64,000 bases of DNA. It comes from Achromobacter marplatensis. Its GTDB lineage: Bacteria > Pseudomonadota > Gammaproteobacteria > Burkholderiales > Burkholderiaceae_B. The position numbers and the translations under genes are program-made. Every line of letters starts with the position of its first letter. Positions within the stretch are counted from its first letter, which is position 1. Below are positions 7,827 through 16,391 of this stretch, piece by piece. A model generated the notes under the pieces. The model searched no databases and was not told the DNA's origin. It saw only the letters and a program-made list of their open reading frames with translations. Location of the stretch: positions 186,001-250,000 of the forward strand of contig NZ_NJIG01000001.1 of assembly GCF_002209535.1 (NCBI RefSeq). The letters run 5' to 3'.

Positions 7827-9101
7827 CTATTCGGTGACCAGATACGCCTGGCCGCCCGGCGCCAGGTAGGGCGTCAGATCCTTGAAGGGCACCGTCGCGT
7901 GTGTACCCAGGCAGACGCCCATCGCATGGCCGATGCCGGAAATCGACAGGGTCAGCACGCCCGGCGATTCCGTGCCCAAGGCCAGATAGCTGGGCCATAG
8001 GTCCGAGCAGTTGTCCAAAGAATCGTCTTCCGCGTCGCCCTTGGTGTTGGCCTTGGCGGCGGCCAGCGGCGCGCGCGCTTTTTCCATCAGCGCCAGCAGG
8101 GCGGGGCTTTCCTTGCGCCAGCCGTTCTCGCCGGGGACGTAGGCGTCGAGCACGCGGTTCCAGTCCAGGTATTCGCCGCGCAGCAGATCGAAGGTGTAGG
8201 GCTCGAAATGGTTGTCGGGGTGGGCGCCGCCGCAGTACAGGCTGCCTGACTCCGTCACGGTCATCAGCGCCTTGGACAGCCATTGAACGGTGATGGCTTC
8301 ATCGTCATAGCTGCCCAGCGTGCCGGCGGCGGGATTGCCGTCGGTGTAGGCCGACGCCATGCAGGCCAGCGCTGCCAGGTTCATCTGCCAGTGCCGCTGT
8401 TCCAGCAAGGCGTTGACGCGTTTGGCGACTTGCGGGTCCGGGTGCCGGCTCAGCCGCGGGTAGCTGAATTGCGTACGGGGGTCGCGCCACATGCGATAGG
8501 CGACCGGGCCGTTGCCGCTGTCCTGGCCGACGGGCACGGCATGGCCGGCCAGCTTCAGGGTTTCATAGGGGGCGGTTTCGGCATTGATGCCGACGTTCAC
8601 GTCGATGCCGCTACCCACGCCGCCGCTGATTGCATTGGTGACGGCCTGTACGCTGCCTGGCGCCGATACCTCGGGATCGTATTCGGCTACGCGGCGCAAG
8701 GTAAAGCTGCGCGGCTTGCCAGTGCGCGCGTCGATCCATTGCCCCGTGTAGCCGTCGGCGTCGCGCCTGCCTTGCCAGGTGGCGGCGGCAATGGTCGCCA
8801 ACTCGTCCGTTTCCGGATCCTTGCCGGCGTCGACAAGCGCCTGGACGGTCTTCGGTTCGACCAGCGCCTGCGCCGTGCCTTTCAACGGAATGTCCACGCC
8901 ATGCTTGGGATAGAAGTAGCGGCCGGTCAGCACGCCGTTTTCCGCCGGCCGGCTGTCCAGTTCCATCACCACGTCGCCCGCGCCTTGCAGCGTGCCTGTG
9001 TACACGGTGCGCGGGGCCGCTTGGGCCAGGTTGCCGGCTTGCGCCAGAAGCGCCAGCGCGACGGCGCCAAGCGTTGAACGGGGCAGGCGGAAGGGGATCA
9101 T
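7827..9101 (-). CDS. secreted protein with C-terminal DUF3298/RsiV-like domain
   Basis: This 424-residue protein begins with a clear Sec signal (LGAVALALLAQAGNLAQA, cleavage before APRT). The N-terminal third (YTGTLQGAGDVVMELDSR...) looks like a beta-rich domain with a GRYFYPKHG motif. The C-terminal half contains GGAHPDNHFEPYTFDLLRGEYLDWNRVL, matching the GGAHPN...FDLxxG pattern of DUF3298, a domain also found in the anti-sigma factor RsiV. A role in lysozyme or cell-wall binding is possible for the domain family but unproven here. It is the last gene of a leftward group GNAT / DUF6882-like / this gene, with only 7 bp to the preceding one. Confidence 0.75.
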   Translation of the reverse strand: MIPFRLPRSTLGAVALALLAQAGNLAQAAPRTVYTGTLQGAGDVVMELDSRPAENGVLTGRYFYPKHGVDIPLKGTAQALVEPKTVQALVDAGKDPETDELATIAAATWQGRRDADGYTGQWIDARTGKPRSFTLRRVAEYDPEVSAPGSVQAVTNAISGGVGSGIDVNVGINAETAPYETLKLAGHAVPVGQDSGNGPVAYRMWRDPRTQFSYPRLSRHPDPQVAKRVNALLEQRHWQMNLAALACMASAYTDGNPAAGTLGSYDDEAITVQWLSKALMTVTESGSLYCGGAHPDNHFEPYTFDLLRGEYLDWNRVLDAYVPGENGWRKESPALLALMEKARAPLAAAKANTKGDAEDDSLDNCSDLWPSYLALGTESPGVLTLSISGIGHAMGVCLGTHATVPFKDLTPYLAPGGQAYLVTE

Positions 9102-9108
9102 GAGGTGA

Positions 9109-9606
9109 TCAGCTTTCGGATTGGCCCGATGCGGCCGACAGGCTCACTTGCCCGAACGTCATCCACACATACGCGGTTTCGGATGCTTGGGCCCGATAGG
9201 TGCCGGTGGCTTCGCCCAGGCGCATGGCCACGGCCGTGAACTCCCAGGCCAGCGCGTCGTCGCACTGGACCTTGCGGTGGGTGTAGGCGGGAAGGCCGTG
9301 CGCGCGTCCGAAGGCCAGCGCCAGTTGCGCGTGTTCGGACAGTTCGGCGGGCACGGAGGGGTGATCCCATCCCCACAGGAAGCTGCCGTCGGCGCTGTTG
9401 GACGTGCCGACGATCTGCACGGGTGCCGTCGCGGTGATGCCGCCGGGCAATTGGAAGACGATGCTGGCGCTGTCCATGTCCACCGACCATTGCTCGGCTT
9501 CGTCCAAGTGCCACGTGGCGCAATGCGCGCTGGTGGCGGCCTGCATGCCCTCCAGGCTCTGGGCGATGAAGGCTTGGACGTCGAAGGGCTGGGTGGTGTC
9601 GGACAT
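9109..9606 (-). CDS. hypothetical protein, DUF6882-like
   Basis: The 165-residue cytoplasmic protein has no signal peptide. It contains TATAPVQIVGTSNSADGSFLWGWDHPSVP, close to the ATAPVQxxGSxNxxDGSFLWAWDNPS pattern that I associate with DUF6882 proteins of unknown function. That assignment rests on memory of the motif and is moderate. It is separated by 7 bp from the downstream DUF3298-like gene and by 43 bp from the upstream GNAT gene, so the three are probably cotranscribed. No catalytic residues can be proposed. Confidence 0.7.
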   Translation of the reverse strand: MSDTTQPFDVQAFIAQSLEGMQAATSAHCATWHLDEAEQWSVDMDSASIVFQLPGGITATAPVQIVGTSNSADGSFLWGWDHPSVPAELSEHAQLALAFGRAHGLPAYTHRKVQCDDALAWEFTAVAMRLGEATGTYRAQASETAYVWMTFGQVSLSAASGQSES

Positions 9607-9649
9607 GCTGGGTGGTTCCGTGAATGGGAAGTCGGAATGATAGGGCAGA

Positions 9650-10189
9650 TCAGGCGGCCGGACGCGGCAAGGCGTAAACCGCGGTGGGACGATCGTAGTG
9701 CCGCTCGTAGGCGCTGAAGGCGAAGCCCAGTTTTTCCAGAACGCGCACCGAAGCGTGGTTGTCGGGCCAGACTACGGCCACCAGCTCGGGGACATCCAGC
9801 GCGCGCCAGGCGTAGTCGCACAGCAGCCGGGCCGCCTGCGTGGCGTACCCCTGGCCCCAGGCGGCGCGGCACAGGCGGTAGGCCAGTTGCAGGCGACCGC
9901 CGTCTTCAAGGGGGACCAGGCTGACCCAGCCGACGGCGGCGCCGTCGATCAGAACGGTCCAATGGCCGATGTCGGTAAGCGGTTCGCGCAGCCACGTCAG
10001 CAATTCCTGACGCCGAGCTTCAGTTGCAGGCTTGACGCCGGTGCTGTGCCGCATGACCGCGGGGTCGGCCTCCATCGCCAGGATCATGGGCACGTCGTCC
10101 GTCTGCACGCGACGCAGGGTCACGCTGGGGCAGGGGGCGGGCATGGGTGATGGGTCGGAATACGGGGGCATGCCTGATGATACCGGCAC
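9650..10189 (-). CDS. GNAT-family acetyltransferase, RimJ/RimL type
   Basis: A 179-residue protein of the GNAT fold. The first strand is VTLRRVQTDDVPMIL, the central strand is GWVSLVPLED, the acetyl-CoA loop is WGQGYATQAARLL and the C-terminal motif is NHASVRVLEKLGFAF, all typical of the Acetyltransf_3 group that acts on protein N-termini or small amines. A later ATG at residue 16 would also fit, because the first 20 residues are Pro/Ser-rich and unstructured. It is divergent from the MarR gene across 75 bp and heads the leftward three-gene group. The substrate is unknown. Confidence 0.82.
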   Translation of the reverse strand: MPVSSGMPPYSDPSPMPAPCPSVTLRRVQTDDVPMILAMEADPAVMRHSTGVKPATEARRQELLTWLREPLTDIGHWTVLIDGAAVGWVSLVPLEDGGRLQLAYRLCRAAWGQGYATQAARLLCDYAWRALDVPELVAVVWPDNHASVRVLEKLGFAFSAYERHYDRPTAVYALPRPAA

Positions 10190-10202
10190 GCGTGGAGCCG
10201 GT

Positions 10203-10232
10203 TTGCGCGCACATAATTAGGTGCCTTACTAT
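10203..10232 (+). promoter_or_regulatory. candidate promoter of the MarR gene
   Basis: TTGCGC (10203-10208), an 18-bp spacer and TACTAT (10227-10232) sit 32 bp before the MarR ATG. The stretch ATAATTAGGTGCCTTACTATAT between and over the boxes is distinctly AT-rich for this genome. It also serves the divergent GNAT start. Confidence 0.4.
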
Positions 10233-10264
10233 ATGCCGCTGAATCGAAGAACAGGAAGACACCC

Positions 10265-10804
10265 ATGTCCCACGCTATACGCACGCCGCCCATGCTCGAA
10301 CCGAAACACCATGCGTTGCTGGACGAGGCAGCGCGCCGCGGGCTGGCCTCAGCCGACGACATCGGCCTGTGCTTTCAGTTGCTGTCGCTGGCCAACGCCA
10401 TCGACCGCGATTGCGCGGCACGGCTGGCGCCGCAGCAGCTGTCGGAAGGCAAGTTCGTGCTGTTGTTCCTGTTGCACGATCAGGCGGATGGCCTGTCTGC
10501 GCATCAGCTTGCGGAAGGGGCAGGCGTGACGCGCGCGACTATCACCGGCCTGCTCGATGGACTGGAGCGCGACGGCTTTGTGCTTCGCGAACCCGGCCAG
10601 CTGGATCGGCGCAGGGTCATGGTGACGTTGACAGCCAAGGGCAAGTCGGTGGCGGCGACGCTGTTCAAGGAACACACGGACTGGATCGGTTCCCTGTTCG
10701 GGGGCTTGGCCGCTTCGGACAAGGCTCGGTTAAGCGACCTGCTGGCGCGCGTCTGGGTCGGCACCGACACCGGCCGCGCCGCCTTGCGCAAGGAGCCGCA
10801 ATGA
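10265..10804 (+). CDS. MarR-family transcription regulator
   Basis: This 179-residue winged-helix dimeric repressor has its recognition helix in LSAHQLAEGAGVTRATITGL, the following helix LDGLERDGFV, and a wing with the family's DRR core (GQLDRRRVMVTLTAKG). The N- and C-terminal helices form the dimer interface in this family. Its stop codon overlaps the start of the alkylation-repair gene as ATGA, so the two are translated together and the regulator probably controls that gene and itself. MarR ligands are typically small phenolics or oxidants; none can be inferred here. Confidence 0.88.
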   Translation: MSHAIRTPPMLEPKHHALLDEAARRGLASADDIGLCFQLLSLANAIDRDCAARLAPQQLSEGKFVLLFLLHDQADGLSAHQLAEGAGVTRATITGLLDGLERDGFVLREPGQLDRRRVMVTLTAKGKSVAATLFKEHTDWIGSLFGGLAASDKARLSDLLARVWVGTDTGRAALRKEPQ

Positions 10805-11586
10805 CCCGGACCGCATCGCCTGCCGCCAAAGCCTCGGGCCGCGGCGTCAAGGACATCAGCGCCGCCCGACTGGCACAGTTGAACGCGGGCGCGCCCGCCT
10901 CGACCCTGACCGAATGCCTGGCGGTGGATTTCGCGGCGTTGATGCAGGCGGTCGCGCCGGAAGTCGGCGCCGAAGCCATCGCGCTAATGCGCGCGGAAGC
11001 CGCCACCGGCATTTCCAAGCGCATGGCGGTGGCGGCACGTATCCTGGGCGACCACCGCGGTCCGCAGGCCGATGCGCAATTCAGGACGCACGAGTCCGAT
11101 ACCGTGCGCGGCTGGGCCTGCTTCCTGGTTGGCGCCTCGCCGGACGTGCCCTTGGAAGCCCGCCTGGACCGTATCCGCCCCTTGGCGGACGACGCCCATT
11201 TCGGCGTGCGCGAATGGGCGTGGCTGGCGCTGCGCCCGCGCCTGGCCGACGACGTGGAAGCGTCAGTACAGGCGCTACGGCCGTGGACCCAGGACCCATC
11301 CGAGCGTGTGCGCCGTTTCGCCAGCGAAGCCTTGCGTCCGCGCGGGGTCTGGTGCGCCCACATCGCGGCGCTGAAGTCGGACCCGGCCATCGCGCTGCCG
11401 TTGTTGGAGCCGCTACGCGCCGACCCGGCGGCCTATGTCCAGGATTCGGTGGCGAACTGGCTGAACGATGCCAGCAAGGACCAGCCTGCATGGGTGCGCG
11501 CCGTGTGTGCGCGGTGGCTGGCCGGCAAGCCCGCCGCCGCGACCGAGCGCATCTGCAAGCGCGCATTGCGTTCGATCGGGGCGTAG
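10801..11586 (+). CDS. DNA alkylation repair protein, AlkC/AlkD-type HEAT-repeat glycosylase
   Basis: The 261-residue product is all-helical with tandem HEAT-like repeats. It carries the family phrases VRGWACFLVG, VREWAWLALRP, VRRFASEALRPRG and YVQDSVANWLNDASKDQP. The last is characteristic of the PF08713 alkylpurine glycosylases, and in particular of the AlkC branch. Members excise N3- and N7-alkylated purines without base flipping. The start at 10801 overlaps the MarR stop by 4 bp. Linkage to a MarR regulator suggests inducible expression. Whether it is AlkC or AlkD by substrate needs alignment of the active-site Trp/Asp/Arg set. Confidence 0.82.
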   Translation: MTRTASPAAKASGRGVKDISAARLAQLNAGAPASTLTECLAVDFAALMQAVAPEVGAEAIALMRAEAATGISKRMAVAARILGDHRGPQADAQFRTHESDTVRGWACFLVGASPDVPLEARLDRIRPLADDAHFGVREWAWLALRPRLADDVEASVQALRPWTQDPSERVRRFASEALRPRGVWCAHIAALKSDPAIALPLLEPLRADPAAYVQDSVANWLNDASKDQPAWVRAVCARWLAGKPAAATERICKRALRSIGA

Positions 11587-11597
11587 CGGCATCGATG

Positions 11598-12347
11598 TCA
11601 GAGCTGGCTCATCCCCCCGTCCACGATGATCTCGGTGCCCACGATGAAGGCGGACTCCGGCGCGGCCAGGTGCAGCACGGTGGACGCCAGTTCCTGGGGC
11701 GTGCCGAAACGGCCCAGCGGAATCTGCGCCTGGATGCCGGCTGCGGTCTTTTCCAGGGCCTCGGCGTCCAGGCCCAGCTTGCCGTAGATGGGGGTAGAGA
11801 TCGGGCCCGGGCTCACCACGTTCACGCGGATGCCGCGCGGCAACAGTTCGGCCGATAGCGTCTTGGCCAAGGAAATCAGGGCGGCCTTGCTGGCGGCGTA
11901 GATGGACGACGCCGGCATGCCGATGTGGGCGTTGATCGACCCGTTCAGCACGATGGAGGCGCCGGGGTTCAATAACGGGTCCAAGGCCTGCAGCTGGAAG
12001 AACACGCCTTTGATGTTGGTATTGAAGGTCTGGTCCCAAAGGTCTTCGGTGGCGTCGGCCAGCGTGGCGAATTTGGCGATGCCGGCGTTGACGAAGACCG
12101 CGTCCAGCCGGATGCCGGCCGTTTGCAGCGCGTCGGCCAGGGCGGCTGCCGCACCGGGCGCGCCTGCGGTGTTCTGGATGGCCACGGCGCGCGCGCCCAG
12201 CGTGGCGCGGGTGGTTTCCAGGGCGGCGGCGTCGCGCCCCGTGACGATGACGCGGGCGCCTTCCGCCGCGAAGGCTTGCGCGGCCGCCAGGCCGATGCCG
12301 CTGGTGCCGCCGGTGACCAGGACGGTCTTCTGTTCAAAACGGTTCAT
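11598..12347 (-). CDS. short-chain dehydrogenase/reductase (classical SDR)
   Basis: The 249-residue oxidoreductase has the NAD(P)-binding TGGTSGIG near residue 12, the structural VNAGIAK motif, the catalytic Ser in LNGSINA, and the YAASK catalytic Tyr/Lys pair. The tail ends GTEIIVDGGMSQL, as in the classical FabG-like subgroup. The start at 12347 follows AAGGAGATCACC, an optimal ribosome site, so the longer in-frame extension upstream is rejected. It is divergent from a LysR gene (103 bp), its likely regulator. It converges on the alkylation-repair gene with an 11-bp gap. The substrate is unknown. Confidence 0.9.
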   Translation of the reverse strand: MNRFEQKTVLVTGGTSGIGLAAAQAFAAEGARVIVTGRDAAALETTRATLGARAVAIQNTAGAPGAAAALADALQTAGIRLDAVFVNAGIAKFATLADATEDLWDQTFNTNIKGVFFQLQALDPLLNPGASIVLNGSINAHIGMPASSIYAASKAALISLAKTLSAELLPRGIRVNVVSPGPISTPIYGKLGLDAEALEKTAAGIQAQIPLGRFGTPQELASTVLHLAAPESAFIVGTEIIVDGGMSQL

Positions 12348-12450
12348 GGTGATCTCCTTGGGAGTCGTTCGATAAGGTGTAGCCATAGTGCGCCGTGCCG
12401 GGCGCTTTGTCGTACGATCTTCCGGACGAACACGTTCGAAGGAATCGCAC

Positions 12451-13368
12451 ATGTTGACAGTGAATGAACTGGCGCTGCTGGAAGCCATCCGCGACAGCGG
12501 CAGCCTGTCGCGGGCGGCGGTGAAGCTGGGGCGCGCGCCGTCTTCGGTGTCGCACGCGGCCCGGCAACTGGAAGAACGGTTCGATGCGCTGCTCTTCGAC
12601 CGCCGCCGCTACCGGCTGCAATTGACGCCGGCGGGCCAGTTGCTGGCCGACGAGGCCGCCCGGCTGATGCTGGACGTCTCGCGCCTGACGCAACGCGTCA
12701 AGCAGGTGGCCAGCGGCTGGGAGGACCGGCTGCACATCGTCAGCGACGAGATCCTGGAATTCGAACTGATGTCGCCCTTGATTCAGGCGTTCGACCGTCT
12801 GGACTCGGGCGTGACGCTTCGGTTTACGCACGAAGTCCTGGGCGGCACGTGGGAAGCGCTGCGCGAAGGCCGGGCCGATCTGATCGTGGGGGCGACGAAC
12901 GAACCCCAGTCTATGCCGAATCTGCAGTGGGCGGCATTGGGTGAAATGGAGTGGCTGTTTGCGGTATCGCGCCGCCATCCGCTCGCCAAGGTGAAAGCCC
13001 CCTTGCGCCAGGACCAGATCCAGCAGCATCGGGCCGTGGTCGTGGCGGATACGGCTCGCGGCGCGTCGGCTCGTGCCTATGGACGGGTGGGTGGCCAGGC
13101 GGTGCTAGCGGTGCCCAGCATGCGCGCCAAGATCCTGGCGCAGCGCGACGGCCTGGGCGTGGGCTGGGTGCCGCGCCACCGGGTGGCCTCTCTGCTGGAA
13201 CGCGGCGAACTCGTGGAAAAGGCAACCGAGACGCCGCGCGAGCCGAACCTGCTGTATCTGGCATGGCGCGGCGGGCATGAGGGCAGGGCGCTGCAATGGT
13301 GGCTGGAGGCGCTGCGCCAACCCAAGATGGCGCTAGCCCTGATGCGGGGGATCGACGCTTTCGGTTGA
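12451..13368 (+). CDS. LysR-family transcription regulator
   Basis: A 305-residue LysR protein. The N-terminal winged helix (MLTVNELALLEAIRDSGSLSRAAVKLGRAPSSVSHAARQLE, given in two overlapping motifs NELALLEAIRDSGS and APSSVSHAARQLE) is followed by a linker helix and an effector domain starting at about residue 92 (LHIVSDEILEF). It is divergent from the SDR gene. The start at 12451 lies 12 bp after a CGAAC-N2-GTTCG palindrome (12427-12438) that could be part of its own binding site. The substrate-binding half resembles the YhjC/DmlR-like set of regulators, but the effector cannot be named. Confidence 0.88.
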   Translation: MLTVNELALLEAIRDSGSLSRAAVKLGRAPSSVSHAARQLEERFDALLFDRRRYRLQLTPAGQLLADEAARLMLDVSRLTQRVKQVASGWEDRLHIVSDEILEFELMSPLIQAFDRLDSGVTLRFTHEVLGGTWEALREGRADLIVGATNEPQSMPNLQWAALGEMEWLFAVSRRHPLAKVKAPLRQDQIQQHRAVVVADTARGASARAYGRVGGQAVLAVPSMRAKILAQRDGLGVGWVPRHRVASLLERGELVEKATETPREPNLLYLAWRGGHEGRALQWWLEALRQPKMALALMRGIDAFG

Positions 13369-13416
13369 GGGGCCAGTTGATCCGTCGCCCATCGGTGAGT
13401 GGCCGGTGCGCCCGCG

Positions 13417-14031
13417 TCACGTACCGCTGATAGCGCCTTCGGCGGCCAGCGCCGCCAGCACGCTGGGCCGTTGCGCGATGCGGGCCATATAGGCCGCAAG
13501 GGCGGGCCAGCGCGCCAGGTCGATGTCGAAGAAGACCGCCCAGCGCAGTACCGTGTACAGGTAGGCGTCGGCCACGCCGAAGCGGTCTTCGACCAGGTAC
13601 CGGCGCGCCTCCAGTTCGCGCGCCGTGTAGTCCAGGCGCTTTTCCAGCCGCGCTTGCCACCAAAGGCGTGCCGCAGCCGGCAGGTCGCGGTTGAACAACG
13701 GGCCGAAACCGCCGTGGATTTCGGTGCTGATGAAGTTCAGCCATTCCTGCAGCCGGCTGCGCGCCCACGTGCCGTTGGGCGGCGCCAGGCCGGCCTCGGG
13801 CTTCAGGTCGGCCAGATACTGGACGATGGCCGGGCCTTCGGACAGCACCTGCCCGTCGCCGCATTCAAGCGCAGCGACATACCCCTTGGGATTAATTGTC
13901 AGGAAGTCGCTGCCATCGGCGCTGCGCTTTGTCCGGTTGTCCACGCGTACCAGCATGAAAGGCAGGTCCAGTTCGCGCAGCACGATGTGCGGCGACAGGG
14001 AACAGGTGTCGGGTGCGTAATACAGCTTCAT
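13417..14031 (-). CDS. beta-class glutathione S-transferase
   Basis: The 204-residue protein starts MKLYYAPDTCSLSPH, the thioredoxin-fold opening of bacterial beta-class GSTs, with the conserved C10 that forms the mixed disulfide with glutathione. The cis-Pro/SNAIL region reads NPKGYVAAL...LSEGPAIVQYLAD, and the helical C-domain contains STEIHGGFGPLF, where the His matches the second catalytic residue of the class. The start at 14031 gives this canonical N-terminus; the upstream in-frame extension is rejected. It is divergent from the LysR gene at 14129 across 97 bp. The role is glutathione conjugation or peroxide defence in the cytoplasm. Confidence 0.9.
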   Translation of the reverse strand: MKLYYAPDTCSLSPHIVLRELDLPFMLVRVDNRTKRSADGSDFLTINPKGYVAALECGDGQVLSEGPAIVQYLADLKPEAGLAPPNGTWARSRLQEWLNFISTEIHGGFGPLFNRDLPAAARLWWQARLEKRLDYTARELEARRYLVEDRFGVADAYLYTVLRWAVFFDIDLARWPALAAYMARIAQRPSVLAALAAEGAISGT

Positions 14032-14128
14032 GGTGAGTCCTGGATTCAACGAGACGCCCAGCTTGAGCCCGCGCAAGGCATGCGTAAAATTACTCTTTTA
14101 GAAATGTGCCATAAGTAAAACTGATTCC

Positions 14129-15007
14129 ATGATGAATCTGATGCATTGGCGGCTGGTGTTGGCGGTAGTGGACGCCGGCAACATCACGCACGCTGCCGCG
14201 CAGGTGGGCATGACCCAGTCCGGCGCCAGCCAGGCGATCGCGCAGTTGGAAGACACCTTGGGCGCGCCGCTCTTCACGCGCGAGCGCCGGCAAACCGTTC
14301 CAACGGCGCTGGGGCTGCGCGTGGCGGACGAAGCCCGCGCCATGCTGGGCGCGCTGCATCGCATCCAGGCGCTATCGCGCGAAGCGCGCGGCGCCGCAGG
14401 CGGCACGCTGCGGCTGGCCAGTTTCCCGATGGTGTTCTCGACCGTGCTGCCGCCGGTGCTGCGGCGCTTCCGGCAATTGCACCCGGCCATCGAAGTGGTG
14501 TCGCTGGAGGCCTCCGACGACGAAGTCGAAACCCTGCTGGCTGCCGGTACCGTGGACGTGGGCGTCGTGCTGAACGCCGCGCCGGGCCGGCAGGTATGCC
14601 CGCTGGGGCAAGACGAATGGATGGCCGTGCTGCCCGCCGCGCATCCGCTGGCGCGCGCGGGCAGCGCCATCGACTTGGCAGCGCTGACGGCCCAACCCTT
14701 CGTGCTGGCCACGGGCGGTTGCAGCGTGCATGCGCAGAGCCTGGCGGCGGATGCCGGCCTGGCCATCGCAGACGTGCGGGCTTCGGTCCGCGATTGGAGC
14801 AGCGCCTTCGCGCTGGTCCGTGAAGGCCTGGGCGTGACGCTGGTGCCCACGCTGACCTTGCCGGAAAACCGCCGCGGCCTGCGCGTGTTGCGGCTGGCGT
14901 TGCCGCTGTACCGGTCGTTTGGCCTGGCGGCCTCGGCGCAGGCGGCGGACAGCCCGTCGGTGCGGGCGCTGTTCAGCATGTTGCAGCGGGATGACAAGGC
15001 GGGGTAG
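14129..15007 (+). CDS. LysR-family transcription regulator next to GST
   Basis: A 292-residue LysR protein. Its helix-turn-helix (HWRLVLAVVDAGNITHAAAQ then MTQSGASQAIAQLEDTLG) is followed by an effector domain with AGGTLRLASFPMVFSTVLP as the first strand, as in the CysB/CbbR-like fold. A second ATG at 14132 is equally possible. It is divergent from the GST gene, which is the likeliest target. The intergenic 97 bp is AT-rich near 14090-14130 (ATTACTCTTTTAGAAATG), consistent with a shared divergent promoter. Confidence 0.87.
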   Translation: MMNLMHWRLVLAVVDAGNITHAAAQVGMTQSGASQAIAQLEDTLGAPLFTRERRQTVPTALGLRVADEARAMLGALHRIQALSREARGAAGGTLRLASFPMVFSTVLPPVLRRFRQLHPAIEVVSLEASDDEVETLLAAGTVDVGVVLNAAPGRQVCPLGQDEWMAVLPAAHPLARAGSAIDLAALTAQPFVLATGGCSVHAQSLAADAGLAIADVRASVRDWSSAFALVREGLGVTLVPTLTLPENRRGLRVLRLALPLYRSFGLAASAQAADSPSVRALFSMLQRDDKAG

Positions 15008-15101
15008 GCAGGGCAGTCGGATCCGGCGCGCGTGTCATGGCGCGGACACGGTGCTGTCATACGCTTTCGCGCTTTCTAGCAGACATCGACGGGATGCCCC
15101 C

Positions 15102-15530
15102 ATGCTGATACGCACCGCCACTTCCGAGGACAGCGCCGCCATCGCGGCATTGCTGACGCAATTGGATTACCCCGGTACCGCGCCCTTCATGCCACAGAAG
15201 ATCGCGCAACTGACCGTTCACCCCGATGTGCGGCTGCTGGTCGCCGAAGACGAGGCGGGCCAGTTGCTGGGCTTCATCGGATTGCATTTCATGATCCAGC
15301 TGGCGCTGCCCGGCGATTTCTGCCGCATCACATATTTCTGCGTCAGCGACCAAGCGCGTAGCGCAGGCGTGGGACGGCGGCTGGAAGCGGCGGCCGAGGA
15401 CGAAGCGCGCGCACGCGGCTGCGACCGGATCGAAGTGCATTGCCATGAACGCAGGAAGGATGCGCACCGGTTCTATTACCGGCAGGGGTACGAGGAGTCA
15501 CCGAAGTATTTGATGAAGCGGGTGTCGTAA
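15102..15530 (+). CDS. GNAT-family N-acetyltransferase
   Basis: This compact 142-residue GNAT protein has the N-terminal strand-helix MLIRTATSEDSAAIAALL, the central LLGFIGLHF strand, the acetyl-CoA loop DQARSAGVGRRLEAAAEDEA, and the C-terminal RKDAHRFYYRQGYEESP. It is similar to small-molecule or aminoglycoside-like acetyltransferases of the Acetyltransf_1 group. The ATG at 15102 gives the expected start; a longer in-frame stretch overlaps the LysR gene and is rejected. The substrate is unknown. Confidence 0.85.
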   Translation: MLIRTATSEDSAAIAALLTQLDYPGTAPFMPQKIAQLTVHPDVRLLVAEDEAGQLLGFIGLHFMIQLALPGDFCRITYFCVSDQARSAGVGRRLEAAAEDEARARGCDRIEVHCHERRKDAHRFYYRQGYEESPKYLMKRVS

Positions 15531-15596
15531 TCCGTAAAATCCCGCCTAAGACATCCAACGTGGCATCCGCCGCGCACAACAGTCCAAAGGACGGGA

Positions 15597-16391
15597 ATGG
15601 AAGAGACAACGCAAGACACGCCCCTTGATTGGGCGTCGCTGGTGGACGACCTGAACAAGCTGCTGCGCTTGAAGACCACGGTCATCGGCATGAAGCTGTT
15701 CGAGGACGAGGCCGCCATGGCGGGCGTGAAGGGCTTGCGGCGGCCGCAGGCCACGCATACGACCGACCAGATTGTCGGGATGGCGGCGCGGCTGGGCTGG
15801 ACGGTGGGCATTACCGGCGACGACCTGGTCGGTTCGCAATGCCGCGCGGTGGTGGGCCTGGGCCCGCAGGACGAAGCCTGGAAAAGCGGCAAGGACTACG
15901 TAGGTGTGTGGCATGCGACCGAGGCCGACGCGCGGGCACGCCAGGAGGCGTTGTCCTGTGTGCCCGCGGGCAAATACCGTGGGCTGGTGGTGTCGCCGCT
16001 GGCCTCGGGCCGGCTGGACCCGCCCGACATCTGCCTGGTGTATGCCACCCCAGGCCAGATGATCATTCTTATCAATGGCTTGCAGTGGAAGAACTACCGG
16101 CGTTTCGATTGGAGCGTGGTGGGCGAGACGGCCTGTGCGGACTCATGGGGCCGGGCGCTGGCTACCGGCGAACCCAGCTTGTCCTTGCCCTGTTTCGCCG
16201 AACGCCGTTATGGCGGCGTGCCTGACGAAGAGATGCTGATGGCGCTGCCGCCGCGTTACCTGCCGGTGGCGATCGCAGGCATGAAGGCGTTGGCCGCCAA
16301 CGGGTTGCGATATCCGATCGCGCCTTACGGCATCCAGAACGATGTACGCGCAGGCATGGGCGTGAGCTATGCGCAAACGCCCAAGGCCTAG
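15597..16391 (+). CDS. DUF169-family protein
   Basis: The 264-residue cytoplasmic protein matches the DUF169 family of unknown function: LRLKTTVIGMKLFED near the start, then GSQCRAVVGLG, PPDICLVYATPGQMIILINGLQW and GETACADSWG, with the conserved Cys residues in SQCRA and ETACAD. DUF169 proteins are sometimes linked to metal or tetrapyrrole chemistry in anaerobes, but no such neighbour exists here. Its stop (TAG, 16389-16391) shares bases with the stop of the convergent LysR gene inside a single CTAG. It may be cotranscribed with the GNAT gene 66 bp upstream. Confidence 0.82.
   Translation: MEETTQDTPLDWASLVDDLNKLLRLKTTVIGMKLFEDEAAMAGVKGLRRPQATHTTDQIVGMAARLGWTVGITGDDLVGSQCRAVVGLGPQDEAWKSGKDYVGVWHATEADARARQEALSCVPAGKYRGLVVSPLASGRLDPPDICLVYATPGQMIILINGLQWKNYRRFDWSVVGETACADSWGRALATGEPSLSLPCFAERRYGGVPDEEMLMALPPRYLPVAIAGMKALAANGLRYPIAPYGIQNDVRAGMGVSYAQTPKA

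Noticed and set aside
10211..10232. MarR operator in the GNAT/MarR spacer
   Set aside because: TTAGGTGCCTTA looks symmetrical at a glance, but the arms are not complementary; only an AT-rich promoter is supported.
12348..12488. N-terminal extension of the SDR enzyme
   Set aside because: It is antisense to the LysR start and lacks a ribosome site; 12347 is preceded by AAGGAGATCACC.
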